From the NCBI RefSeq assembly GCF_023701745.1, contig NZ_JAJOZB010000001.1, forward strand, positions 7,487,001 to 7,551,000: a stretch of 64,000 nt of DNA. The letters run 5' to 3'. The translations under genes were made by a program, and so were the position numbers. This document shows positions 34,731 through 42,578 of this stretch, in pieces; positions within the stretch are counted from its first letter, which is position 1, and each line of letters opens with the position of its first letter. The stretch comes from Streptomyces sp. RKAG293 (GTDB lineage Bacteria > Actinomycetota > Actinomycetes > Streptomycetales > Streptomycetaceae). The notes under the pieces were generated by a model. It did not search any database and was not told the origin of the DNA. It worked only from the letters and a program-made list of their open reading frames with translations.

Positions 34731-35192
34731 GTGGCCCACTTGTTGCGGCGGGAACTCCTGCCTGTCGAGGTTGCTTTCAGGGGTTTCGGTTTTCAGGAGT
34801 CGGACGACAGCGCGGTGCCTGTTCCGTTCGGAGACGGCTACGAGTGGGGTGTCTTCCTGAGTCAGCACGTGCGCCGGTTCGATCTGTTCAGCGCAGGTCA
34901 TACCCACACTGCCGCGGTGACGGTCCGTGTCTGGGATGCCGAGCCCGAGCCCGAGAAGACGGACTGGGATGAGCAGGGTGAGGTCGACTTTGAGACAACG
35001 ACCGGGGACGTCGCGGTGTGGACCATGACCCTTGGCCGTTCGCACCACCTGATCCGCCTGGGTGCGGCGGGCGTCTGGCGGGTCCGTGTCGGGTGTACGG
35101 GACGGGCTGAGGTCGAGCGGGTGACGCGGGCGGAGGGTGTGGCCCACGGAGTGGAGCGCTACATGGTGGAGTTCTGGCCGAAGGGTTCCTGA
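34731..35192 (+). CDS. Hypothetical beta-rich protein, 153 aa
   Basis: GTG at 34731 is favoured because GGGGAG lies about seven bases upstream; an in-frame GTG at 34680 is an alternative. The protein contains VAFRGFGFQESDDSAVPVPF, LSQHVRRFDLFSAGHTHTAA and AEVERVTRAEGVAHGVERYM, with alternating hydrophobic strands typical of a beta-sandwich. No signal peptide. I do not recognise the family. Confidence 0.65.
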   Translation: MAHLLRRELLPVEVAFRGFGFQESDDSAVPVPFGDGYEWGVFLSQHVRRFDLFSAGHTHTAAVTVRVWDAEPEPEKTDWDEQGEVDFETTTGDVAVWTMTLGRSHHLIRLGAAGVWRVRVGCTGRAEVERVTRAEGVAHGVERYMVEFWPKGS

Positions 35193-35227
35193 GGCCGGCG
35201 GCGGGTGACGACCGGGGCAGCGCTGCT

Positions 35228-36028
35228 GTGCAGGCAGGTCGTGCCGGGGGTCATGTGCGTGTCGAGCCAGTACGCATCCTGGCCGTACGCACCGCCCGGC
35301 ACATTCACGAGGTGGGCGACTACGCCGCCGCGTTGGCCCTGGCCACCTTGGCAGGGGATATCTCCCAGAGTATGCACGGCGAGGACCATCCCGATACCTT
35401 GGCCGCCCGGCACCAACAGGGCGACGCCTTGCAGCGCTTGGGTCAGCTGCGCGAGGCCGAGCGGCTGTTACGCCATGTACACCGCCGGAGGGCTTTGGTT
35501 CTGGGTGACGACGACCCCCGTACGCTGCAGAGTGCGGTGGCTCTCAGCATCCCGCTGTATCTCCTGGGGCAGTACGACGAATGCCTTCTCCGGCTGGATC
35601 GGGCCATCGCCGGCCAGCGTCGGATCCTGGGCGACGAACACGTGGAGACGCTGAACAGCCGGGCGCGCATCATGGAGTTCTATATCGACAGCGGTCATCT
35701 CGCCCGGTTCAGCGAGCAGGGGCCGGCCACCGTCACCGACTGTGAGAGGCATCTGGGCACCGGCCATCCACTGTCCCTCAAAGGCCGCCTGTCCCTGGCC
35801 GAGCGTCTGGCCGCCGCCGGCCAACACCCGGAAGCCCTGCAGCTGCTGCAGGACAACCTCACCGCCGCCGAGCACATCTTCGGCACCCACGACGCGGACC
35901 TGGCCCGGGGCCCGCTCCACCATCCCGCAATGAGAGGCACGCCGGCATCGCAGCGCCGCCACCGAACAGGCGACTCCGTCTCGATCGGCATCACCAACGC
36001 CAACGGAGCGCGCATCGGCAGGGACTGA
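35228..36028 (+). pseudogene. Tetratricopeptide (kinesin-light-chain-type) protein, partial
   Basis: The frame carries TPR_10/12-type repeats: RHIHEVGDYAAALALATLAG, EDHPDTLAARHQQGDALQRL, GDDDPRTLQSAVALSIPLYL, GDEHVETLNSRARIMEFYID and GTGHPLSLKGRLSLAERLAA. These occur in the C-terminal half of streptomycete NTPase-TPR regulators. No credible start codon with a ribosome-binding site is visible. The last part (from about 35925) loses repeat character before a stop next to an IS256 end, suggesting truncation at both sides. It could alternatively be a short expressed TPR protein. Confidence 0.55.
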
Positions 36029-36034
36029 AGAGAC

Positions 36035-36064
36035 GGTGTCACTCCCGATCACGGAAGTGACACC
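36035..36064. repeat. 9-bp inverted repeat in front of an IS256-type transposase start
   Basis: GGTGTCACT (36035-36043) and AGTGACACC (36056-36064) flank 12 bases directly before the transposase ATG. It resembles terminal sequences of IS256-type elements, so it probably marks the left end of the former IS. Confidence 0.55.
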
Positions 36065-36066
36065 TG

Positions 36067-36222
36067 ATGACTGATGCATCGATGGGTAGCCGGGCGGACG
36101 CGCCCGGGGGCGAGGACGCGGACTTGGTGGACCAGCGGCTGATCGGCCGGCTGGTCGATCAGGCTCACGCCCGTGGCTTGGATCTGGTGGACGAGGAGGG
36201 CGGGCTGCTGCAGCACGATGGT
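36067..36222 (+). pseudogene. IS256-family transposase, N-terminal remnant
   Basis: ATG at 36067 opens MTDASMGSRADAPGGEDADL followed by VDQRLIGRLVDQAHARGLDL and EEGGLLQ, the conserved start of IS256/Mutator transposases of streptomycetes. Homology ends at about 36222, roughly 20 bases before the tRNA-Trp, so all catalytic sequence is gone. Confidence 0.7.
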
Positions 36223-36240
36223 CTAGAATCCCGACCGGGC

Positions 36241-36315
36241 GAAGTCGTAGCGCAGAGGTCGTCGCGCGCGGTCTCCAAAACCGCGAGGACGCCGGTTCGA
36301 ATCCGGCCGACTTCG
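36241..36315 (+). tRNA. tRNA-Trp (CCA anticodon)
   Basis: A 75-base cloverleaf can be drawn. The acceptor stem is GAAGTCG/CGACTTC with a G discriminator. The D-stem is GCGC/GCGC. The anticodon stem is GCGGT/ACCGC with loop CTCCAAA (anticodon CCA at 36275-36277). The variable loop is GAGGAC, and the T-arm is GCCGG-TTCGAAT-CCGGC. CCA is not encoded. The only oddity is the absence of the usual base 26 between the D and anticodon stems. It lies about 20 bases after a truncated IS256 transposase. Confidence 0.85.
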
Positions 36316-36525
36316 CTCGCCTCGTAGTGATATTGGTTCACCCAGCAAGGGTCCACCGACCTCGCTGTAACGACTCCGTTGATGTAGACGTCGTCCGCCA
36401 GCCTCCAGTGAGCAGGGGCCCAGTGGCCCTGCGCGTAGAGGCGTAGCGCGTTGCGAGTTCGCGCATCGCGGCTTGTGACTCTTGGCGAAGCGACCGTTGT
36501 CATGGGTGGGAAGTAGCCTGTCGGC

Positions 36526-37053
36526 GTGCCATCCAACGACGATCGACAGCTTCCCGCCGGGCTTGCCGCTGCCCTTGCGGTTCCCTTCGAATACAACGAC
36601 GGCGAAGGGATCGACTTCGAGCCCTTTCCGGGCCTCTTGACCGCTGAGGACACCACCGACTGGTTCCGGGCCTGGACCGGCAACCCGGAACTCACTGGCG
36701 AGGCCTTCCGCGTCTTCGGCCAGGACGGCTCGGGCGGTTATGCGGCGTTCTGGCTGGTACGCCCTGACCGGCCCCTCGTGGACCAGCCCGTCGTGTTCCT
36801 CGGCTCCGAGGGGGAGACCGGCGTCGTGGCCCGCAGCCTGGGCGACTTCCTGTGGCTGCTCGCCGGGGGCTTCGGCCCCTGGGAGGCTGCCACCGACCAC
36901 GAGCCCGACTGGACTCCGCAGCCCAACGAGGCATTTGTGGCTCTCGCCAAGCGATTCGCTCCGGAACGAGAGCAGTCGGCTGCGGCCGTGATCGAGCAGG
37001 CGGCCCAGGAGTTCCCGGATTTCGACGACTCGATGATGAAGCTCTGCCGCTGA
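36526..37053 (+). CDS. Hypothetical protein, possibly SUKH/SMI1-like, 175 aa
   Basis: GTG at 36526 opens MPSNDDRQLPAGLAAALAVP. The protein is acidic and soluble, with FEYNDGEGIDFEPFPGLLTA, GQDGSGGYAAFWLVRPDRPL, VFLGSEGETGVVARSLGDFL and WLLAGGFGPWEAATDHEPD. The order (G-x-Y-x-x-F-W, then VVFLGSEGE, then a hydrophobic SLxxFLxLL) resembles SUKH/SMI1-KNR4 proteins, many of which are immunity proteins or scaffolds. The assignment is tentative. Confidence 0.7.
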   Translation: MPSNDDRQLPAGLAAALAVPFEYNDGEGIDFEPFPGLLTAEDTTDWFRAWTGNPELTGEAFRVFGQDGSGGYAAFWLVRPDRPLVDQPVVFLGSEGETGVVARSLGDFLWLLAGGFGPWEAATDHEPDWTPQPNEAFVALAKRFAPEREQSAAAVIEQAAQEFPDFDDSMMKLCR

Positions 37054-37565
37054 GCGAGGTCGAGCCTCGAACCCAGCTGGCGACAGGGATCCCGCACGGA
37101 CCTCTGGGAGGCACATCTTCGGTTGGACTGCTCAAGTTCGCCAGAGATCCAGGCCGTATCGCCGGTGGTTCGGGTCGAGCGGCCGTGCCACAGCCGTACC
37201 CCCGTCAGGGACTCGCGGGGAACGACAGCACGGACCGCCCTCCACCCCAGGTCTGCGAATCGCCTGGTGGGGGTGGTACGGGAACTGCTCGATCAGCAGT
37301 CGGGCTTGCGGGTCGTAGGTGGCGCCCAGGATGTAGGGGACGTGGTCGAGGAGCTCGCGCTCCATCGTCGGCATGACGGTCGTCCCAGTGGTTCGACGAG
37401 GTCCAGAGTTGAGCTGTGCTGCAAGATGCTGTGATTTTCCGGAAAGAGCACGGAGAGGTGGCTCTGTCTCGTAGCATCCTCGTTGCCGGAACTGTCCATG
37501 GATGCGGCCAATGACATCGGGGCAACACCGTATCCTGCGCGCGGGCCGAGAGCGGGGGGACTGCT
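37054..37565. other. Intergenic with a minus-strand coding scrap and a repeat
   Basis: A minus-strand frame from 37374 begins MPTMERELLDHVPYILGATY and continues DPQARLLIEQFPYHPHQAIR before losing coding character, so it is probably a remnant. The 21-base repeat at 37386-37406 also occurs at 39528-39548. Nothing else is recognised up to the lipoprotein gene. Confidence 0.4.
37386..37406. repeat. 21-bp repeat, copy 1
   Basis: Identical to 39528-39548. In both places a short decayed minus-strand coding piece lies immediately beside it. Possibly an end of a lost insertion sequence. Confidence 0.6.
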
Positions 37566-38828
37566 ATGCGGCACTGCAAGCCGAAGAAGCGCACACGAGA
37601 AGCGGGATCAAGGCGGTGGGCTTCCGTCGGTGCAGCCGCTCTCATAACGCTCTCCGCGGCCGCCTGTAGTACACCAACGACTGTTCCCAAAGGCACCGCA
37701 ACGTCATCGGCTCACGCGAGCCAGACGTCCTCGCAGTCGCGGCAGACGCCATCCGCCCCGGCCGGCAATCGCCATGGGACGCCTTGGACCCTGGCCCTGA
37801 ACACCACTGTTCCCGCCGCCGGCACAGCGGACCCGCCAATCGCCTACGCCGCGGTTCGGGGTGCCACGGTCTATGCGGTCGACTACATCGACAGCCGCGT
37901 CTATGCCCTCGATGCTGCCACCGGAGCACAGAGGTGGAGGAGCGCGTCGGTCGCCCTGGACACGGAAGCTGCTGCTCCTGCCGCACTGGACGGCAATACG
38001 GTCTACCTGCAAGGACTGACGCAGGTCATAGCGCTGAACGCGGCCGATGGCACGGTCGAGTGGACCGCGTCCGTCGGCCCGCCGCCGCTCACAGCTCCCG
38101 TCGCGGCGGACGGAGTGGTGTATGTAGGCGGGGAGCAGTCCGGGCAGGTGTTTGCTCTCGACGGCGCCACCGGGAAGCGCAAATGGCAGTTCAATGACGC
38201 CGCATCAGCCGCCGGGCCCGTCACCGCAGCCGATGGCACGTTGTTCCTGCCCGATCAGTCGGGCAAGGTCTATGCGCTCAACGCCGCCACCGGGTCGCAG
38301 AAGTGGGTGTTTGACTCTCGTGGCGGTGATACAGCCGAGCCGACCGGTCAGAGCCAGATCGACTCACAGCCGACCGTCGTCGGCGGAGTCGTCTATGCGG
38401 CCTCGTATGCGGGAATGGTCTTCGCGATCGACGAAAGCACCGGAAAGCTGAAGTGGTCCTTCCGCACCCCCGGACCGATCGACTCCAATCCTGCCGTCGC
38501 GAACGGGACGGTGTTCATCGGGGCCGGGGACAGCAAGGTCTATGCGTTGAACTCCGCCACAGGAAAGCAGGAGTGGACGTTCCAGACAGGCAGTGGGGGT
38601 GTCTACTCATCCCCGCTGCCCGTGAACGGTGTGGTGTACGTGGGCAGCAATGACGGCCGCATCTACGCCCTTGATGCCGCCTCCGGCCAACGGAAATGGG
38701 CGTTCGCCACCGGAGGCGACATCTACGAGTCCTCGCCGGTCCTCGCCGGTGGTCTGCTCGTCATCGGCAGCCAGGACGGAAAACTCTACGCATTGGACGC
38801 CGCCACAGGCACCGCCGCGTCGCGCTGA
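37566..38828 (+). CDS. PQQ-type beta-propeller lipoprotein, 420 aa
   Basis: ATG at 37566. The N-terminus is strongly basic, followed by ASVGAAALITLSAAAC, a lipobox with Cys at about residue 34. A Ser/Thr-rich linker comes next. The rest is seven or eight repeats of the PQQ/BamB-like blade, for example VYALDAATGAQRWRS, VFALDGATGKRKWQF, VYALNAATGSQKWVF, VFAIDESTGKLKWSF, VYALNSATGKQEWTF and LYALDAATGTA. It is probably an extracellular scaffold anchored to the membrane. It is followed closely by a membrane protein gene that may be co-transcribed. Confidence 0.92.
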   Translation: MRHCKPKKRTREAGSRRWASVGAAALITLSAAACSTPTTVPKGTATSSAHASQTSSQSRQTPSAPAGNRHGTPWTLALNTTVPAAGTADPPIAYAAVRGATVYAVDYIDSRVYALDAATGAQRWRSASVALDTEAAAPAALDGNTVYLQGLTQVIALNAADGTVEWTASVGPPPLTAPVAADGVVYVGGEQSGQVFALDGATGKRKWQFNDAASAAGPVTAADGTLFLPDQSGKVYALNAATGSQKWVFDSRGGDTAEPTGQSQIDSQPTVVGGVVYAASYAGMVFAIDESTGKLKWSFRTPGPIDSNPAVANGTVFIGAGDSKVYALNSATGKQEWTFQTGSGGVYSSPLPVNGVVYVGSNDGRIYALDAASGQRKWAFATGGDIYESSPVLAGGLLVIGSQDGKLYALDAATGTAASR

Positions 38829-38857
38829 CCTCAATCCGATCCATCGAAGGAGCAGTG

Positions 38858-39376
38858 GTGAGCGGGAAAGGTGTTGTGACGACGATCGCCGTCATGGGCA
38901 TGGCCTACTGGATGGCCATGGGCTTGGCCATGATTTTGGCGATGGCCCTGGTGGGCTTCCTGGCGCTCATCGTTGTCCTGTTCGCCGCGGTGATCGCCTG
39001 GAAACGCAAGCTCAGAGAAGCAAGACTGTCAGGTGACGATGCCTGGTACACCGATCTGATCGCGGCACCCTCGCTGGCGCTCGTAGCGGCCTTCATCACC
39101 GTGTCGAAGGCCAACCCGAACTGGCAGTGGATCAACGACCACCAGACGATCGCGTCCTCGGACAACCCCGGCGTGCTTTTCTGGCTGATGCCTCTCGCCT
39201 TCATACTGTTCGTCTTCGCCCTATACGGCACGTTCGTCGCCCTGGCAACCCCGCGATCCTCCACCGGCGCGTGGATCCGATTCTCCTCCTACAGCGGCTT
39301 CCTCTTCTATGCCGTCTATTTCAGCATCGGAGCAGTGCTGGCAGCTCACAACATGGAGAATCCCGTTCAGCCATGA
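38858..39376 (+). CDS. Four-TM membrane protein, 172 aa
   Basis: GTG at 38858 with AAGGAG five bases upstream; GTG 38855 is an alternative. Hydrophobic segments are MAYWMAMGLAMILAMALVGF with ALIVVLFAAVIAW, DLIAAPSLALVAAFITVS, LFWLMPLAFILFVFALYGTF and SGFLFYAVYFSIGAVLAAH. No family recognised. It lies 29 bases after the propeller lipoprotein stop, so an operon is likely and the two may form a membrane complex. Confidence 0.8.
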   Translation: MSGKGVVTTIAVMGMAYWMAMGLAMILAMALVGFLALIVVLFAAVIAWKRKLREARLSGDDAWYTDLIAAPSLALVAAFITVSKANPNWQWINDHQTIASSDNPGVLFWLMPLAFILFVFALYGTFVALATPRSSTGAWIRFSSYSGFLFYAVYFSIGAVLAAHNMENPVQP

Positions 39377-39432
39377 GAGCCGGAGCAATGGTCAAGGGGT
39401 GTGCATGGGCCCTCCGACTTGGCGAGCAATGG

Positions 39433-39527
39433 TCAAGAGGTGCGGTTGGGGCTCTCCGGCTCGGCTTCGGTGATCTCGACTGCCGCACGCCGGGCCTCTT
39501 CGCGCATTTCGTCGGCATGCCCGCAGG
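39433..39527 (-). pseudogene. Short C-terminal coding scrap
   Basis: The minus-strand frame reads GHADEMREEARRAAVEITEA EPESPNRTS and stops at 39433. It starts right beside the second 21-bp repeat. Clear helical coding character, but too short to name. Confidence 0.35.
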
Positions 39528-39548
39528 CAGTGGTTCGACGAGGTCCAG
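39528..39548. repeat. 21-bp repeat, copy 2
   Basis: Same sequence and orientation as 37386-37406, 2.1 kb apart. Confidence 0.6.
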
Positions 39549-39630
39549 GGGCCGGCTGTGGTGGTCAGTTGCCCCGCTGATCGAGTTCAGTGCGGAGTCG
39601 CGGACCTTGGTCACGGAGCGTCTTCCAGCC

Positions 39631-39745
39631 TCAGGCTGACGTGGCGAGGTGCAGGGCCAGGATTGCCTGGACGATGCCGGTGATGCCGGTGATGCGGGTG
39701 GTGCTGCAGCGGAGTTTGCGGAGAAGTCGCCAGGTCCGCCGTGAA
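39631..39745 (-). pseudogene. Transposase C-terminal remnant
   Basis: The minus-strand frame reads TWRLLRKLRCSTTRITGITG and IVQAILALHLATSA before TGA at 39631-39633. This matches the C-terminus of streptomycete IS4/IS5-type DDE transposases (RKLRCSTxRIxxhVQAhLxLHLA). No upstream part remains. Confidence 0.6.
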
Positions 39746-39811
39746 CTCGGCGGGACAGTGTGCTCACTGCCCATTGCTGCATTCCGATTGCGGTCGCCTG
39801 GGCGGTGGGAG

Positions 39812-40501
39812 CTATCCGGTGGTGAGGGGCGGTGGAGTGGGGTGGGGCCGGGTTTTGGCGAGGTAGGGGCGCAGGAAGGGAGTGAGGGCCTGGGCTATGG
39901 CGCCGGAGAGGAACCAGAGGAGTTGGACCCATGGAGTCCACCAGGCGAGGAGGAGCGTCAGGCCCCAGTAGGCGGTGACCAGCCAGGAGATGGCGCTGTC
40001 GAGCCGTTGGGCCGGTTCCTGGGCGGGTGAGGAGAGGACGCCGTGGCGGTTCGCCTGGCTCTGGATGCCCGAGCGGCAGAGCATGAGGAGGAGGACGACC
40101 AGGCCGAAGAGCAGGGCGGCCAGCGGGTTGTCCGGGTAGTGGCCCATGATCGTGGTGGCGAACGGCAGGAAGCCGGTCAGCAGCAGCAGGGGGAAGTGGA
40201 GCATCATCATCGGGCCGGGGACGTGGCTGATCCGGTCGAGCATGGTGTGGTGCTGGCGCCAGATGATCCACAGGACGAGGAAGGCCAGCAGGTAGGAGTA
40301 GAAGGAGCCCGCCTCGTGGACGAGGAAGTGCCACAGGTGGGCGGCGGCCTGGGACTTGGAGTTGCCGTCGGTGGTGTCGAAATCCTTTCCCTCGGGGCGG
40401 GGGATCTCGATGACCAGCAGGGTCATGGCGATGGCGAAGACCGCGTCGGTGAAGAATCCGAGCCGTTCTGGCGTTTGTCCTGGTCGTGCTGCGTGGTCCA
40501 T
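39812..40501 (-). CDS. TMEM175/DUF1211-like potassium-channel family protein, 229 aa
   Basis: ATG at 40501. The N-terminal RLGFFTDAVFAIAMTLLVIE motif is the hallmark F-[ST]DAVFAIAxTLLVLxI of bacterial TMEM175-like (DUF1211) proteins. It is followed by four or more hydrophobic segments (YSYLLAFLVLWIIWRQHH, LLLLTGFLPFATTIMG, LLFGLVVLLLMLC). Bacterial members form tetrameric K+ channels. It is downstream of, and probably co-transcribed with, the alpha/beta hydrolase gene, 32 bases away. Confidence 0.9.
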   Translation of the reverse strand: MDHAARPGQTPERLGFFTDAVFAIAMTLLVIEIPRPEGKDFDTTDGNSKSQAAAHLWHFLVHEAGSFYSYLLAFLVLWIIWRQHHTMLDRISHVPGPMMMLHFPLLLLTGFLPFATTIMGHYPDNPLAALLFGLVVLLLMLCRSGIQSQANRHGVLSSPAQEPAQRLDSAISWLVTAYWGLTLLLAWWTPWVQLLWFLSGAIAQALTPFLRPYLAKTRPHPTPPPLTTG

Positions 40502-40533
40502 GTCGTGGTGTCCCCCGTGGTCGGCGCTGTCGG

Positions 40534-41736
40534 TCAGTTGGCGGACAGGGTGGTGTCGAGCCAGTCGAAGGTGATCTGCTGGAAGCGGGACATCGCTCCC
40601 ATGTGGCAGTGCTCGCCGGCGCCTTCGGCCTCGGGGAGGGTGATGAGGGTGTACGGGCAGGTCAGGGCGGCCGCGACGCGCTGGGGCTGGCCGCGGAAGA
40701 ACTGGTCGTTCTCGGCGTCCAGGATGAGGGTGGGGCAGTCGATGAGGTGGGCGACGCCGTCGAGCGTGTAGTCGGTCGTGCGGCGGATGTAGTCCGCCAC
40801 CGAGGTGGCGCCGAAGGTCCACACCCCGTTGCGCAGCGCCCAGCGGGCCTGGGTGCTGCTCGCCATGAGCAGGCCGGCCACGGGGTTGGCGAGGTCGTCG
40901 CGCCCGGTCTCGACCCACTCGCGCAGGAAGGGGGGCATGATCTGGGTGTTGGCGTCGTGGTAGCTGTAGAGGCCGTCGTCCAGGACCAGGGCGGCCAGGC
41001 GGTGTTCGTGGGCGGCGGCGCGGGCGGTGAGGTAGCCGCCGAGGCTGTAGCCCATCAGGACGATCCGGTCGGGAGCGATCTCGGGGCGGGTCAGGGCGTA
41101 GTCGACCACCGGGGTCACCACGGCCTCCCAGTCGGGGCGGAAGACCAGTGCCTGTTGGCGCAGTGCCGCGCCCTGGCCGGGGCCGTCGTAGGCCAGCACG
41201 TTGTAACCGCGGCGCAGCGCGGCCGCGGCGACGACGAAGTAGATCTCCTCCAGGGTGGAGTCGAAGCCGCTGGTGAAGATGACGGTGGGGCGGGGGGTGC
41301 CCGAGTCGTCGACGAGGAAGAGGTAGCCGGGCAGGCTGGTGTCCTGGTAGGGGATGCGCACGGCCTCGACGGGGTTGTCCATGAGGGCGGCGGCTTGGGC
41401 GAAGGTCTCGCGGGAGAGGCCTGACAGGAGCTTGACCTCGGGGTCGTTGGCGGGGTCGTCGCGGCGGTAGAACTCGGCGGTGCGGTAGTAGTTCGAGGCG
41501 CGCAGCAGGGCCTCGCGGGCACTGACCCGGTTCCCGGCCGCCAGGGCGCTGCTGCCGATGGCATGGACGCGCTGCGCGGTGTTCTTCCACTCCCGCAGCC
41601 AGGCATCCTCGTCGCCCTCGGCGATGTTGCGGGCGGTGGCCAGGATCTCGCCCAGGTCGGAGCCGCCGTCGTTGGCGAAGCCCGCCGCCCGCAGCGTCTC
41701 GAAGGAGAACGACTCGTCGTCGAACAGGAACTTCAT
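40534..41736 (-). CDS. Alpha/beta hydrolase with N-terminal cap, 400 aa
   Basis: ATG at 41736 with CGGGAGTGCACC upstream. The N-terminal 130 residues form a helical cap (SAREALLRASNYYRTAEFYR). The hydrolase core follows: VRIPYQDTSLPGYLFLVDDS, VIFTSGFDSTLEEIYFVVAA, VLMGYSLGGYLTARAAAHEH (nucleophile GYSLG), LILDAENDQFFRG (acid) and GAGEHCHMGAMSRF (His). It belongs to the FrsA/DHPON-hydrolase-like group. A paralogue with the same cap and core is at 62936. Divergent from a TetR gene, with two palindromic sites between them. Confidence 0.92.
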   Translation of the reverse strand: MKFLFDDESFSFETLRAAGFANDGGSDLGEILATARNIAEGDEDAWLREWKNTAQRVHAIGSSALAAGNRVSAREALLRASNYYRTAEFYRRDDPANDPEVKLLSGLSRETFAQAAALMDNPVEAVRIPYQDTSLPGYLFLVDDSGTPRPTVIFTSGFDSTLEEIYFVVAAAALRRGYNVLAYDGPGQGAALRQQALVFRPDWEAVVTPVVDYALTRPEIAPDRIVLMGYSLGGYLTARAAAHEHRLAALVLDDGLYSYHDANTQIMPPFLREWVETGRDDLANPVAGLLMASSTQARWALRNGVWTFGATSVADYIRRTTDYTLDGVAHLIDCPTLILDAENDQFFRGQPQRVAAALTCPYTLITLPEAEGAGEHCHMGAMSRFQQITFDWLDTTLSAN

Positions 41737-41758
41737 GGTGCACTCCCGGAACCTTGGC

Positions 41759-41780
41759 GAGACGGAACGGATGCGTCTCG
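41759..41780. promoter_or_regulatory. TetR operator candidate, hydrolase side
   Basis: GAGACGGAACGGATGCGTCTC (first 21 bases) has GAGACG/CGTCTC arms. With one mismatch it is the reverse complement of the site at 41812-41833, making a 22-bp inverted pair. Confidence 0.75.
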
Positions 41781-41811
41781 GCTATGGGAGAGACATTAGC
41801 GGGCGCACAGT

Positions 41812-41833
41812 CGAGACGCAACCGTTCCGTCTC
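41812..41833. promoter_or_regulatory. TetR operator candidate, regulator side
   Basis: The second member of the pair (arms GAGACG/CGTCTC), 17 bases before the TetR start. The 53-bp centre spacing, five helical turns, suggests cooperative binding over both divergent promoters. Confidence 0.75.
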
Positions 41834-41849
41834 GTGATAGTTTCGGAGC

Positions 41850-42461
41850 ATGTCGAGCCCACCCGCACCGCAGAACCCCGAACGCAGGCTCCCTGGTGGA
41901 CCGGTTCTCCAGGACTCGGTGACCGAGGCGATCGCGGCCGCCTTCTTCGAGGAACTGGCCCAGGTCGGTTACGCCAAGCTCTCCCTGGAGGCTGTCGCCA
42001 GGCGCGCCGGAGCGGGCAAGGCCGCCATCTACCGGCGCTGGCCGTCCAAACTGGCGATGACCATCGCCCTGATCTCGCAGGTCGTGTCGAGCGCGGTCGG
42101 GATCAGCGACAGTGGCACCCTGCGCGGGGACGTACTCGCGTTCGTCACCGACGCCGCCGCGGCGCTGCGCCACCGGCTCCCCGCGAGGATCGCCCCCGAC
42201 CTGCTCGCGGAGAGCACCCGTAACCCCGAACTGGCACAGGCCCTCCTCGCCGCGGTGCGCGATCCCCGCCGGGCCAGGGCGGTCGGCATGCTGGAACGGG
42301 CCATCGAGCGCGGCGAGTTGCCCGCCGACGTCGATCGCGAGCTCGCACTGGACCTGCTGGCCGGCCCGCTCTACTGGCGGCTGGCGGTGGTGCACGCGCC
42401 GACCGCGCCCGACTACCTGGACAGGCTGACCGACAAGATCCTTGCCGCCATCATCGCCTGA
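41850..42461 (+). CDS. TetR-family repressor, 203 aa
   Basis: ATG at 41850. A short Pro-rich N-terminus precedes the HTH: LQDSVTEAIAAAFFEELAQV, LSLEAVARRAGAGKAAIYRR and WPSKLAMTIALI. The C-terminal domain (LLAESTRNPELAQALLAAVR) resembles TetR_C_11-like domains. Divergent from the alpha/beta hydrolase at 40534 and probably its repressor through the two palindromes. Confidence 0.93.
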   Translation: MSSPPAPQNPERRLPGGPVLQDSVTEAIAAAFFEELAQVGYAKLSLEAVARRAGAGKAAIYRRWPSKLAMTIALISQVVSSAVGISDSGTLRGDVLAFVTDAAAALRHRLPARIAPDLLAESTRNPELAQALLAAVRDPRRARAVGMLERAIERGELPADVDRELALDLLAGPLYWRLAVVHAPTAPDYLDRLTDKILAAIIA

Positions 42462-42578
42462 GGGCTGTCCCGTAAGTGATCTTCGGTTGGTTGCGGGCGT
42501 GGCCGGTGGCCGGTGGCCGAAGCACCCCGTAGAAAGCTGATTCCGGGATGAGACATCGGGAGAGAACGACCCTTTGGC

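Noticed and set aside
1400..36222. The IS256 C-terminal tail (1400) and N-terminal start (36067) as two halves of one composite element
   Set aside because: They are 35 kb apart, lack matching ends and belong to different decayed neighbourhoods.
36165..36695. Minus-strand frame beginning MTTVASPRVTSRDARTRNAL
   Set aside because: It runs antisense through the tRNA-Trp and the hypothetical gene at 36526, and has no ribosome-binding site. Only the first 65 codons look vaguely coding.
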